The notes below the pieces were generated by a model. It worked only from the letters and a program-made list of their open reading frames with translations, was not told the origin of the DNA and searched no databases. From Diphasiastrum complanatum (taxonomy: Eukaryota > Streptophyta > Lycopodiopsida > Lycopodiales > Lycopodiaceae): a DNA stretch of 64,000 nt. Shown here piece by piece: positions 1-10,500 of the stretch (position 1 is its first letter; each line of letters opens with the position of its first letter). Where the stretch lies: NCBI GenBank assembly GCA_029204225.1, contig CM055108.1, forward strand, positions 2,756,348-2,820,347, read 5' to 3'. The position numbers and the translations under genes were made by a program.

Positions 1-108
1 TGCAGAGATTCGCTCCCATGAGTGCGAAGCATAGTTCAGATTCACATGCTTATGATTCAACATTTAACACTACGATCATATTAACTCTAATCACCAAAGA
101 TAAAGCTT

Positions 109-211
<103 letters not shown>

Positions 212-269
212 GGACTCTTCTTTATCAGAAGTTACCACCCTTGATCAAGCTATAAATAAACATATGTGA

Positions 270-640
270 TTTGATGGTCCTAGCCTTTGTTGCCAACCCA
301 ACCATACAAATCATCATGCATGTGTCCAATTCACTTGTGCATGTCTTGCATGTCACTATGGAACCAACGAGTGTTTTCTACTATACGGTGAGAAGAAGTT
401 TGGAAGATATGCTCACGATAGAGATTGCGCCCTCCCTGGCTTGAAGTCATCTGCTTCTACTTTATGGTATGTGGTTCTTCTCATTTCTGTGCAAAAAGTA
501 CAAAAAGGACCAAGAGTGGATCCTAATCTGATCCTCAAGAGGGATTGGTTGTCAGATTACTTGATCTATCAATCTACTTGAGATTAAGATCAATCTAGGT
601 CAATTCTAGACACAAAATCCTAACAAGAACAATCATTAAT
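270..640 (-). repeat. LTR-like block related to DNA near 8.0 kb
   Basis: Read on the minus strand, positions 362 to 300 closely resemble plus-strand positions 8008-8070, sharing a segment built on GACATGCAAG followed by GCACAAGTG-like and CACATGCA-like words. The 8-kb copy sits in the 5' LTR region of a related Copia element. The block is therefore probably LTR or flanking DNA of the same family, but I could not place its boundaries. Confidence 0.45.
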
Positions 641-1297
641 TGAATGTAGATGTACTTTTTGGTTTCACACGTGTGAAACACTGTTTGAGTATGGACTCCA
701 ACCTGAAAATCAAGTACACATTGATAGAACCTCAAAATAATCAAAATAAATGTAGACAAATGGAGAGAATCACTCAAAATTGCTTCCAAAACCAAGATTG
801 GTGTCTCACATTGATTATGGCCAAATAAGCCTCTATATATACACTTTTGAAGCTTGAGGTACTGATCATGCATGAGATCTCACACGTGTGAGGATGCCGT
901 GTCACCATCATGCAATTTGCCACTTGGATCAAAACTTTCCATTTTGGGCATTTTTGGTCTATTTTTCTACTATATGGAGATCTTCTAGAAGCAAAAACTC
1001 ACCTACTTCAGCTATTTCCACACGTGTGAGCTGTCCACTACACATGGGATGTGACACCTATTCAAAATATCTGGCTCATGCAATCATTAGATTGGTGCCA
1101 TGTGTCATATCTCTAGAAAACTAGTTTTTGGCCATTTTAGCCACTAGAACTTGAATTAAATCATATGTACAACATATATGATTATGGTACATAAAAAGTA
1201 CACTAGTTTCACACATGGGAACAGGCTCCACACATGTGTGTCTATCCTTCATACAATATTTTTGGCCTCTACCAAGCTTATTTTTGCATTTTTCACA
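640..1297 (-). repeat. 3' LTR of the Copia element (approximate)
   Basis: The LTR should start with TGTG at 1297, just after the pol stop and a short purine-rich tract (GAGGAG) that could act as polypurine tract. A TATA-type sequence and several CACACGTGTG palindromes lie inside it. The low-coordinate end near 640 is a guess because no second LTR of this copy survives for comparison. Confidence 0.55.
834..841 (-). promoter_or_regulatory. TATA box of LTR, with upstream G-box palindromes
   Basis: TATATATA reads on the minus strand inside the presumed LTR. Perfect 10-bp CACACGTGTG palindromes lie at 881-890 and 1019-1028, upstream in the direction of transcription, and a third at 666-675 is downstream. 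The CACGTG core is the classical G-box bound by plant bZIP and bHLH factors. Promoter function is inferred from layout. Confidence 0.5.
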
Positions 1298-1309
1298 CTC
1301 CTCAAAAAT

Positions 1310-2876
1310 CTAGCTTGGTAGATCTAGCATAAATCTATCTATAACTCCAAGAGCCAATCTTAATTTTATAAATGGATCTTTAGGCAATGCCTTGGTGAGC
1401 ATATCAGCAATGCAATCTGATGATGAAACATGAATAAGCTTTATCTCCTTTGCTTGCACTTTCTCCCTCACAAAATGATGTGCGATCTCGATGTGCTTTG
1501 TTCGAGCATGGAAGACTGGATTGTTTGCAAGTTGTTGAGCTGCCTGATTATCACAATATATGCATGGAATGTCTTCATCCTTGATCACATGTAGCTCCTC
1601 CAAAATCCTTTTTAGACAAAGAACCTCCTTTGTTGTTGTTGTCATAGATTTATATTCGGATTCTGTTGATGAAAGAGAGATGGTATCTTGCTTTTTGGAA
1701 AGCTAAGATATAGCTCCTCCACATAAGAATGTAGAAAATGCACTTATGGATCTTCTATCCATCTTGTCACCTACAAAACTTGAGTCTAAATATGCTCTCA
1801 AACAAATATTAGTCCTTTCATAAACTATGCCAAAGCCTTTTGTAGCCGAGATGTACCTTAACACCCTTTTTGCTCCTTTCCAATGACATATTAATGGACT
1901 TTGCATGTATTGACTCACCTTGCCAACACAAAAACTAAGATCTGGTCTAGTGATGGTTAAGTATATCAAGGAACCAATAAGCATTCTATAGGTAGTGATG
2001 TCCTCAAAGGATGCTTCATCACTTTCCTTAGAAACTTTTACACTTAAATCCATAGGAGTTTCAACTCCTTTACAATCAATCATGCCAAATCTTGCTAAGA
2101 TTGATCTAGCATACTTAGATTGACATATGAAGGTAAAATCATTACTTCTAGTGACTTCTATTCCAAGTATAAGTTTAAAAAGTCCTAGATCTACCATCTT
2201 AAATTCACTAGACAAGGAAACGTTTACATTCTTGATGCCATCTAGATCATTTCCTATGAGTATAATGTCATCAACATATAAAACTAAGATAATGATCTTT
2301 CCATCATTACATTTGTAGTACAATGATGGTTCATAAGAACTTACAACAAATCCAATGGATAAGATAGGAATGCAACCTACAGTACCATGCTCTTGGTGCT
2401 TGCTTGATTCCATAAAGACTCTTCTTCAAGAGACACACCTTGTCTTCTTCTCCATCTTTGATGAAGCCCTCGGGTTGGCACAGGTAGATTTCCTCTTCCA
2501 AGAATCCATTCAAGAAAGCATTTGTCACATCAAGTTGTAAGAGCTCCCATTTGAAAGAAGTTGCAAGACATATGATTAATTTAATGGTCACAAGCTTTGC
2601 AACAGGTGCAAAGGTTTTATCATAATCTATGCCTTTGACTTGCAAAAAACCTTTTGCTACAAGTCTAGCTTGGTACTTATGAATGGAACCATCTTGATTA
2701 TATTTCAATCTATATATCCATTTACAAGTAAGAGGCTTCTTTCCATAAGGTAAATCAACAGGTTTCCAAGTTTGATTTTCCATTAATGCATCAAACTCTA
2801 CTTGCATAGATTTCCTCCAATATTGAAACTTATTTGCTTCCTCAAAACTAGTTGGTTCTTCAAGCATAGTAGTCAA
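1310..2876 (-). pseudogene. Copia reverse transcriptase-RNase H (broken)
   Basis: The C-terminal half of Copia pol, which copies element RNA into DNA and degrades the RNA strand. The N-terminal part (2876-2331) carries CKWIYRLKYN, the QLDVTNAFLNG palm motif and YGIKQAPRAW. After a frameshift, 2413-1703 continues with the catalytic LYVDD motif and RPDLSFCVGKVSQYM. A TAG where the family has Trp interrupts the RNase H part at about 1703. The tail from 1700 to 1310 holds SSTESEYKS, TKHIEIAHHFVREKV and DMLTKALPK. The catalytic YVDD is intact, so damage is limited to one frameshift and one or two stops; the copy is fairly recent but inactive as it stands. Confidence 0.9.
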
Positions 2877-4283
2877 GAGAGTATAAGAGTTGAGTAGTTG
2901 AGAATCTTCCTTTGCTCCCCTTTGTCACTATACGTGAGCCTTGATGGCTCAATCCTTGTCCTTGTGATCTTCTTGGAACCCTTGGACTTGGGATAGGTTC
3001 CACTTGGTCTTCATCTTCATGAAGCTCCTCCTCATCCATAGCATGATCTTTGACAAGTTGAGTGTTGTTGGAAGTCACCTTTCCTTTGGCTTGGAGAGAT
3101 TCATCAAAAAGTACATCTCTACTAGCAACAACTTTTTTTGAAATAGGATCAAATATCATATAAGCTTTCTTACTTTCACTATAACCAACAAAGATGCCTT
3201 TGAAAGAAGTGGCATCTTCCTTTTTTCTTGTTTCTAAAGGAATATGTACATAACAAGTACATCCAAAAACTTTCAAATCACTATGATTTGGCTTTTTGCC
3301 AAACAATACTTCATAAGGTGTAAGTCCTTCAATGGCACTATTAGTCATTCTATTACAAAGAAAGTTTGCACATAAAATAGCTTCTCCCCAAAATGAAATA
3401 GGAAGAGATGCATCTAATCTCATAGCTTTAGCACACTCACATAGTGTCCTATTCTTTCTCTCAGCTACTCCATTTTGTTGTGGACTATATGTACAAGTAA
3501 ACTCTCTCTTTATGCCATTAATTTCACACAACTCTTTCATCCTATTGGAGATGTACTCCCCTCCATTATCACTTCTTAATACTTTCAAGCTAGTATTAAG
3601 TTGCTTTTCCACAAGAGTTTTGAACTTTACAAAGGACTCAAAAACTTCACTTTTCTTAGACAAGAGATAAACCCAAGAGTATCTTGATTTATCATCAATA
3701 AAAGTGACATACATAAGAGCTCCACCATTTGATTCATGTGAAAATGAATGAACATCCGAGTGTATAAGGTCAAGAGGAGAGTTAGATTCTATCAAAGATC
3801 TCTTGAAAGAAAGCTTATGAGATTTGAAGAGTCCACAAGCTTCACAAAGCTTGCCACCCCTGGATATGGTTTTGGGAAGTCCTCTTGCTAGCTCCTTTGT
3901 CACCATGGTCTCCATAGCTTGTTAGTTAGGATGGCCTAACCTTTTGTGCCATAATTCCACTTGAGTGAGCTCCTCCCTTGCCATGTTCACACTTCCAACC
4001 ATCACATTAGCATCCAATTCGAATAACCTCCCTTGCTTGAAACCACTAGCAATACATTTTTCATCTTTCAAGATAGAACATGCTCCATGCTTGAAATGTA
4101 CATCCAATCCACTATCCATAAGTTGTCCTACACTCAACAAGTTCTTTGTAATTGAAGGTACATAAAGAACATTGTCTAGACCTACTTTTTAGATGATCCT
4201 AGACATAAAGGAATGGTACAATCTCACATTCTTGATCACTTGCAGTGAAGATAAATCTCTTAGAACTATTGTAAAAAAGTAGA
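2870..4283 (-). pseudogene. Copia protease, GAG-pre-integrase and integrase
   Basis: The middle of the polyprotein. The protease start WWIDSGG is at the end of the preceding frame, and its second part is read from about 4200 in another frame. GAG-pre-integrase (4140-3922) contains ASGFKQGRLF and WHKRLGHPN, then meets a stop. The integrase core (3915-2860) has the DDE residues in HSDVHSF, LRSDNGGEY and AERKNRT, followed by GCTCYVHIP and GIFVGYS. This enzyme inserts the DNA copy into the genome. All three catalytic residues are present; breaks are a stop near 3920 and frame changes near 4280 and 2870. Confidence 0.9.
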
Positions 4284-5255
4284 TTAGAAAAGTAGTCTTT
4301 TTGGTGAGTCATGTGAGATCTTGCCCCCACTATCAATCCACCAAGTGTCTTGATTAGATGTTTGTGGTGAGGATATCATCAAAGATAGATTGCCTTCTTC
4401 CTCCTTCTCAAGCACAAGATTGCCTTGATTGTCCTTCTCTTGGGCATTCTTCTTCTTGTAGCACTCGGATGCAAAATGTCCCTTTTTTTCACAAAAGAAA
4501 CATTTTAGCTTCTTCTTGTCCTTCTTGCTCTTGCCTTTGGAACTTGATGCTCCATCTTTGTTCTCCATCTCCATATCTTGAGTCTTCTTGGATGGAAACT
4601 TCTTCTTCTTGCCTTTCAAAGAAAAGTAAGCTTTTTCATCACCATCATTCAAAGATAAGGAACTCATCCTACTTTTGATATGAAGCATTCTACTCTCCTC
4701 ACTAACAAGCACATTTTGAAGTTTTTCAATACTAGGAAGTGAATCTTGAATAGCGAAGGTTTGAACAAGGTTGAAATAATCATATCCTAATCCATTCAAA
4801 ATTATTTGAGCTAATTCATCATCTTTGATATTATCATCTATAGAAAACAACTCCTTATTCAAAGATTTGATCCTAAAGACATAATTTTGGGCACTTTCAC
4901 TACTTCCTTTCATGCTTTGAAGGATTTGATTCCTAAGCATGACTATCCTTGAAGTGTTCTTGGATCCATAAATGGCTTTTAATGAATCCCATGCCTCTTT
5001 GGATGTAGTACAAAATGAGATTTCTTTCAAAAGTTCATTACTTACATTCATTTTTATGCATTGTAATGCAACTCTACATCTTTTTTTGTACTTAGCCAAT
5101 TCAACTCCTCCTTGAGGTTCTACTTCCACCTCAAGTACTATGTCATAAAGATCATGAAGTACAAGCAAAGACTCCATTCGAACTATCCAAGTAGCATAAT
5201 TAGTGGATGTAAGTCTTTCACTAGCTTCAAGCAAAAAACCACCCATTGACGCCAT
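4284..5255 (-). pseudogene. Copia gag with CCHC zinc knuckle
   Basis: Capsid-type protein that packages element RNA. The start was placed at 5255 because MASMGG there matches the start of the related copy at 9310 (MAPLGG). It carries the UBN2-type gag signature TNYATWIVRME, then KEAWDSLKAIYG and ELAQIILNGLG. A lysine-rich stretch leads to a zinc knuckle, CFFCEKKGHFASEC, with perfect C-x2-C-x4-H-x4-C spacing. It runs into the protease motif WWIDSGG before the frame breaks. Nearly complete for the family. Confidence 0.88.
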
Positions 5256-5815
5256 TTTTGAATGTGAAAAAGCACTAGAAACTCTTATGGTTTCTCTAAG
5301 AGATCTGAACCTAAAGTCTTCTAGCAATTTAGAAAGTTTATAGACTCAATCCTATCACTCATGAACCAATCTAGAATGATGGAAATTTAGATTTTAGTCT
5401 CAAACTTGCAAAATCACTCCTTAATCTATGATTTTTAGCAATTTCTCTCTTCAACCTCAACATACACTCAAAAAATCAGAGAAGATCAATTAGTGTACCT
5501 AATTCAAGCTTAAATTTTAATTTTTTTTGGCTGATCTAGTCCAAGAACTAATCAAGGGATTAGATTCACTAAAGAAAATGCTTGATTTTGCACCAAAAAT
5601 CACTCAAATTGGGTATGTGAGTCAAATTCTACAGATTTTTGAAATTTCTCAATCAAAACCAGAGCTGTATGGCCTCACACTTGTGAAAAGGGTTCCTTCA
5701 GCCCACAACAAGATTTGGACCAAAAATTTTGAGGATAGCTATCAAATCCAACTTGCTACACAAAATTTGGCTAGTTTCCAAAAAACTGCTAATTTTGGCT
5801 TTGATTTGGATTAAC

Positions 5816-6052
5816 CCCAGGCTATCCTCGATGGATGATAATAACAAGGCTACTGCCTTGTCATTCTTCTCCCTCCATTTGTGTAGCTCCTTGTCTGTTG
5901 TTGTAGGCATCTCCTTTGTGCCATCTACCCAGGGGAATAATTCTTCTCCCTTTAGTATTAGCAAGGTCTCAGACCTTTCATGCTAGGAAGTTAGATTCTG
6001 ATGAATCCAGGACTGTACAGATCTTGGATTGTATGATGCTTATTGAAGCCAT
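5816..6052 (-). pseudogene. Second Copia family: gag N-terminus
   Basis: A start codon at 6052 opens a frame which, after one internal stop near 5985, reads GEELFPWVDGTKEMP and KWREKNDKAVALLLSSIEDS. These match the N-terminal third of Copia gag (the W-x-D-x-A-x3-I-x-x-S-I pattern). Homology ends abruptly at about 5816, where the leader of the first element begins. It belongs with the primer-binding site at 6153 and the LTR beyond it. Different family from the 4.3-5.3 kb gag. Confidence 0.75.
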
Positions 6053-6152
6053 TGCTCCTGAATTTGTGTTCTCACTTGTAAATGGTTTTTTGTTTGAATG
6101 CTTAGCCTCCTAGATCTGATAGCTTTTCGGCTATGTCAGACTATGACAAGGT

Positions 6153-6165
6153 GGCTCTGATACCC
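6153..6165 (-). other. Primer-binding site (tRNA-iMet type)
   Basis: On the minus strand this reads GGGTATCAGAGCC, one base from the usual Copia site TGGTATCAGAGCC complementary to the 3' end of initiator tRNA-Met. It sits about 100 bp before the gag start at 6052 and just after the presumed LTR end. Confidence 0.75.
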
Positions 6166-6166
6166 T

Positions 6167-6619
6167 TGATGGAAAGTGTGCAAATTTAAAATTCCAATAA
6201 ACTTTTGGTAATGAACTGATAGGAGTCTCTCGAGAGATTCGCGAACATTGCGCGAAATTGTTCTGATCATGAATAATTTTTGCTCGAGAAGAATTTGCGA
6301 TCCAATCAAGATCTGCAACAAAACGAAACGAAACGAAGCAAAACTAGACAAAAGAGAAGAATTCACAAAAAGATTAATCAGGCTCTATAACGAAACGAAA
6401 CGAAACTAGATGAAACGAAGCGAAGTGAAATGTGAGCTCTGAAATTCATTTATACTTAAAGCCAAGTGATGGCAAAACAAAAAACATTCGTGAATAAAAT
6501 CAGTTTGTGTGAAATTCAGATATGATTGCTGGTCACTGTTGGCTATATCATTCATACAATCCTCCAGAATGTATACAGACACTACTGATCTACATTATAG
6601 ATTATTATAGCATTCAACA
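6167..6619 (-). repeat. 5' LTR of the second Copia family
   Basis: Ends in CA (6167) next to the primer-binding site. The other end is placed at 6619 because the minus strand there begins TGTTGAATG, a typical TG start. The LTR contains tandem CGAAA-type words (6314-6440) and a TCGCGAA-like segment near 6239. The outer boundary is inferred, not confirmed by a second LTR. Confidence 0.55.
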
Positions 6620-7465
6620 AAATCAAACCAATGTGTGAGATTGAATAAACAAATGAATCTGATACACGAATAATAGTATGCGCATAATAGCTACAATATT
6701 ATCTATTGATCTTTTGATTTCAAGCACTGCGACAGATCCACACAGTGCATTGGCGTGAGAGAAATACAATTCTATCACGAATAGTGTCTCGCTTACTAGT
6801 AAACTTTTGGATCTGCTAGTCCTCTTACAAAATTGTTTCGTGAAAACAATGCCACCAATGTCACCATCATAAATCCAAAGATAGATTTCAAATTTTCCAT
6901 ACAACATGAAGTAGAGTAGGTGAAGATGAGTATAAAACCTAATAAATCCAGCCCTCTTGAGTCCATAACAAACCTCAATAAGCTCACCAATGAGATCTCC
7001 CTTGCCTTGAAGAAATTGCCTCTCGATTTACTCCATGTAGTATTCTCCAACCAACCTTTTTCCATCTTGATCATGAGTGATCAATTCACAATCATAGAAT
7101 CCTTCGAGTTGATGAAGAGATGTGAGATCCATGCCTTGGATCTTCCCAAGAACCAATCTCTCATTGCTCTTTTCGTCATAAGACCCGATTGCATCATAAG
7201 AAGTAGAAACCTCAAAAACATTAGAAGCCGTGAAAAAAGGGATTAGTACCTTCAACATAAGGATGATTGAAGTACTTTCTTTTTTCAAAAAAGAACTTCC
7301 ATTCAATGTTTTAGGTAATTACTCATATGATAATGATTCTTCCTCACTATCATTCACAATGATATCATTCAAAGAACATCCTACTTTAAACTCTTCACAT
7401 ACTTCTCTTCTTCTTGACTTGTGACTATCTCCCTCACCAAGTCTCTTGATATAACCATTTGATCT
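6620..7465. other. Unassigned spacer between Copia fragments
   Basis: Open frames of about 90-110 codons occur on both strands (for example plus 6920-7246, minus 7028-7306) but overlap each other and match no family I recognise. They are probably decayed retroelement DNA. Confidence 0.5.
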
Positions 7466-7819
7466 ACTGAAAGGATACATTTAAAGTCTGGTGGTGATGC
7501 TTGTTTCATTACAAACGAAGAAATCTTGGTTGCTAGGGGCAATAGGCAAGGTAGACTTTTCAAGCTTGATGCTTTTGTTATGGCTAACAAAAAGGATGGA
7601 ATGGAAAAGGAGATTGGTCTCAACTTTCCAAAGTTCCTTTTTTGCATCAATAATATTGGTGGATCTTATGCAAAGTCTAACAAGCTTCCTTATGCTAGAT
7701 CTAGGTCAAGATTTAATATGCTTCTTAGAGATATTCATCTTTGTGCTAACTTGGCTAGTTATGAGGATAATGATGGTTCTGTTACATTCTTTTGTGATGA
7801 GTATTCATTTTTGCAGTAA
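7466..7819 (+). pseudogene. Copia GAG-pre-integrase / integrase N-terminal fragment
   Basis: The plus frame reads ILVARGNRQGRLFKLDAFVM, matching the GAG-pre-integrase segment of the first element (ASGFKQGRLFELDANVM). It is followed by KSNKLPYARSRSRF and a degenerate start of the integrase core, then CDEYSFLQ where the family has DDYS. It ends at a stop at 7819. No gag or protease precedes it, so it is a detached piece. It covers part of what is missing from the adjacent plus-strand element. Confidence 0.7.
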
Positions 7820-7899
7820 GTGAAGTCACTATTCAAGTATGTTGTTTCATAAATGTAATGCCAAATTTGGCCTAGATAGAACTCGAGCTATATGGATTT

Positions 7900-8554
7900 G
7901 TCATATCTAGTTGATTGAATACAACTTGCATATAGATTGTAAACTTAGAAATAGCAACAATATGCTTGTAGAAACTCGTGGCATATCACATGCATTTATT
8001 GTAAGTGATCCATAGTGACATGCAAGGCATGCACAAAGTGAAATGGGCACATGCACGATGATTTGTACAATTCTAGTTAGAACTAGGACACTTGGTAAAA
8101 GTAGGTAGAGATACATGCATGAGATGTGACAAATGTCACTTAGACTCTAGTTTCCACTTTAGATGTGATTGAAAGGTGGATGGATGTGGTTCTACCTTGA
8201 GCTACCTCAAACTCCATAAATATGTGTAGCTATTCTCATAATTTTTTATGAAGAACCAAAGCTTTGTAGCTATTCCATGCCATTTTGGATCTACACCATT
8301 TTATTTCTATCTTTCTCTCTCTAACTCGTGTTGAGGCTGATGCTCATACACTAAATTCTTGCAATTTTGCTAATTTGTAATTCAATGCTATCATTCTCTG
8401 ATTCTTAGCATGCTAGATTTTGGTTAAGCCATAAATTCTGTACTAGATCTTGCTATTCAATCTAGAATCAGATTATTGTGCTAATCATAAAGCTTAATAA
8501 GATCAATCATACTTGTGGATCATCCCCACACGTGTGAATTCTGGAAATTTGTCA
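7900..8554 (+). repeat. 5' LTR of plus-strand Copia element (start uncertain)
   Basis: Ends in GTCA at 8554 directly before a primer-binding site. Contains a TATA-like CATAAATATG near 8213 and a perfect CACACGTGTG palindrome at 8527-8536. Positions 8008-8070 resemble the minus strand of 300-362. The left end is an estimate. Confidence 0.6.
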
Positions 8555-8567
8555 TGGTATCATAGCC
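8555..8567 (+). other. Primer-binding site (tRNA-iMet type)
   Basis: TGGTATCATAGCC differs by one base from the standard initiator-tRNA-Met site and immediately follows the LTR end. It starts reverse transcription of the element and fixes its orientation. Confidence 0.8.
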
Positions 8568-9309
8568 AAATTGAGCTTTGCATGCTAACATGTCTGATTG
8601 TACAAGAATTTGAGAGCTAATTCAAGCAAAAAAGTAGTTATACACTTTTTCTTACCTTTCTCTGAAACGTGTTTGGATCAAAATTTTCAGGTCTGAAAAG
8701 TAATAGTACGGAATTCTAGAATTCTGCACTTGTGAAAATCAGAGATTTTTAGTCCCTTCTATTTCCTTGCTTGTTGATCCAAAGATAGTGGTGTTATAGC
8801 TTGATGGAAAGCTTATGAAGTGTACTTTCCATACAAATTGATATCAAATCAATCTGATGTGTTTATCAAGGGTTATGAGCCTCTTAAAGAGGGTTGGGAG
8901 AGGTCCAAAATCTGAGTGACCACTTTTTGATTTGATTCAACCTTGTTTTGTTCTGAGTCCATTGTTTTGAGCATCCTACACAAGAAACTAAAGATCCAGA
9001 CTAAGTTTGATGTTAATTGAACACCTTTGAGCCTTCTGAGTATCATTAGTATTTTCTTTTGAATAATTTCACACGTGTCAAAAGTAGGATTCAAACTTTC
9101 AAAGTGTCTTAAACCATTTTGAGTGTCTGATCTAGATAATTTTGTTTTGTGGAATATTTGAGATCCATTTCAAATACAGTTGCAAGTTTTTCACATAGGA
9201 AGGTAGCACATCCTTGAAAATACCTATACTAAAAGAGAGCAGCAACATTAGGTCTGATTGGAACAAGCTCAAACATATTGTTGTCCAATAACTAAGAAGT
9301 CTTCACATA

Positions 9310-10500
9310 ATGGCACCACTGGGAGGATATCTCCTAGAAGCAAAGGAAAGACTAAATACTTCTAATTACTCAATTTGGAGGTTTAGAATGGAGTCTATAC
9401 TCTAGGATGTTATGGACATAGTGCTTGGTATTGAGGAGGAGCCTCAAGCATAGCTTGAAATACCAAAGTACAGGAAGAGAGCTAAAATGGCTCTACATTT
9501 CATTAAGATGAATGTATCTAATGAAATTCTGAGAGAGATAGGATCTTGCACCATAGCTAAAGATGCTTTGGATGCACTTAAGTCCATCTATGAAGCAAAG
9601 AATACTTCTAGAATATTCACTCTTAGGAATCAAATTTTTTAAAGTTTTCAAAGAAGTGAGGAGAGTGCATCAAACTATGTTCGTAGATAAAAGATCTTCA
9701 TAGGGAACTTTCTTGTGTTGGTGTTACAATTAACCAAGATGAGCTAGTTCAAGTCATTCTAAATGGCTTGAAAGATGACTATGATAATCTTGTTCAATCC
9801 TTTGCCATTAAGGAGGAATTGCCTAATTTAGAAACTCTCCAAGGAATTCTCATCTCTGAAGAAGCTAGGCAAAGTTATAAACTTTCTAGGATGAACAAAC
9901 TCGAGCATGTTGGAAGTGACAAAGCCCTCTTTGTCAAGGACAAGTATAAATGAAGGAGTAAGAACCAGTTTTCTCAAGCATCAAACAAAGACAAAGCCAA
10001 GGATCAAGACAAAGATGGTAAAGAGGATGATTCTTCTCATCTTTCTACTTCAAAGACCAAGAAGAAGAAAGTCAAGTGTTTCTTCTATGGCAAGAAGGGA
10101 CACTATGCCTTTAATTGCTTCAAGAAAAAAAACCAACTCAAGCAAGCAAATCTCGATTAAAGAAGATTTTGTTGCAAGTGATGGAGAAGGATCACTCATG
10201 GTGTCAAGTTTTTCTTCATCACCTTTCAAGAAAGATGGAGCTTGGCACATAGATATTGGAGCTTCTTCACATATGTGTTGTTCAAAGGAGTCTTTTGACT
10301 CAATTGTACCTTACAAAGGACTTAATAGAGCTATGTATATTGCAAATGATCATGAGTGTTCTATTGAAGGAATTGGCATCATTCCATTGAAACTTGCTTC
10401 TTCTAAAGTTCTTGCACCTTCCACTGTTCTTTTTATTCCTAAACTTACAAAGAACTTGATTAGTGTTGGAACGTTGCTTGATAGTGGTTGTGATGTAAAG
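9310..10500 (+). pseudogene. Copia gag and protease of plus-strand element
   Basis: The frame begins MAPLGG at 9310 and is alignable along its length to the gag of the first element, for example KMNVSNEILREIG. Several stops interrupt it, including TAG near 9402 and TAA near 9640, and there is a frameshift near 9690. The intact piece 9768-9953 includes LVQSFAIKEELPNLETLQGI. The zinc knuckle at about 10077-10118 reads CFFYGKKGHYAFNC, so its second cysteine is tyrosine. The protease motif reads DIGASSHM instead of DSGAS-HM, followed by LTKNLISVGTLLDSGCDVK. Both the metal site and the protease active-site triplet are altered. Confidence 0.85.

Larger units (their letters stand above)
640..5815 (-). 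mobile_element. Ty1/Copia LTR retrotransposon, 5' LTR missing
   Basis: From high to low coordinates it holds an untranslated leader (about 5815-5256), gag with a zinc knuckle, protease, GAG-pre-integrase, integrase, reverse transcriptase and RNase H, then a 3' LTR. This order (integrase before reverse transcriptase) defines Copia. The coding region is broken by a few stops and frameshifts but every domain is present. The 5' end stops at about 5815, where sequence of a different Copia gag begins, so the 5' LTR and primer-binding site are gone. A plus-strand relative lies at 8-12.3 kb. Element class is certain; exact outer limits are not. Confidence 0.9.
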
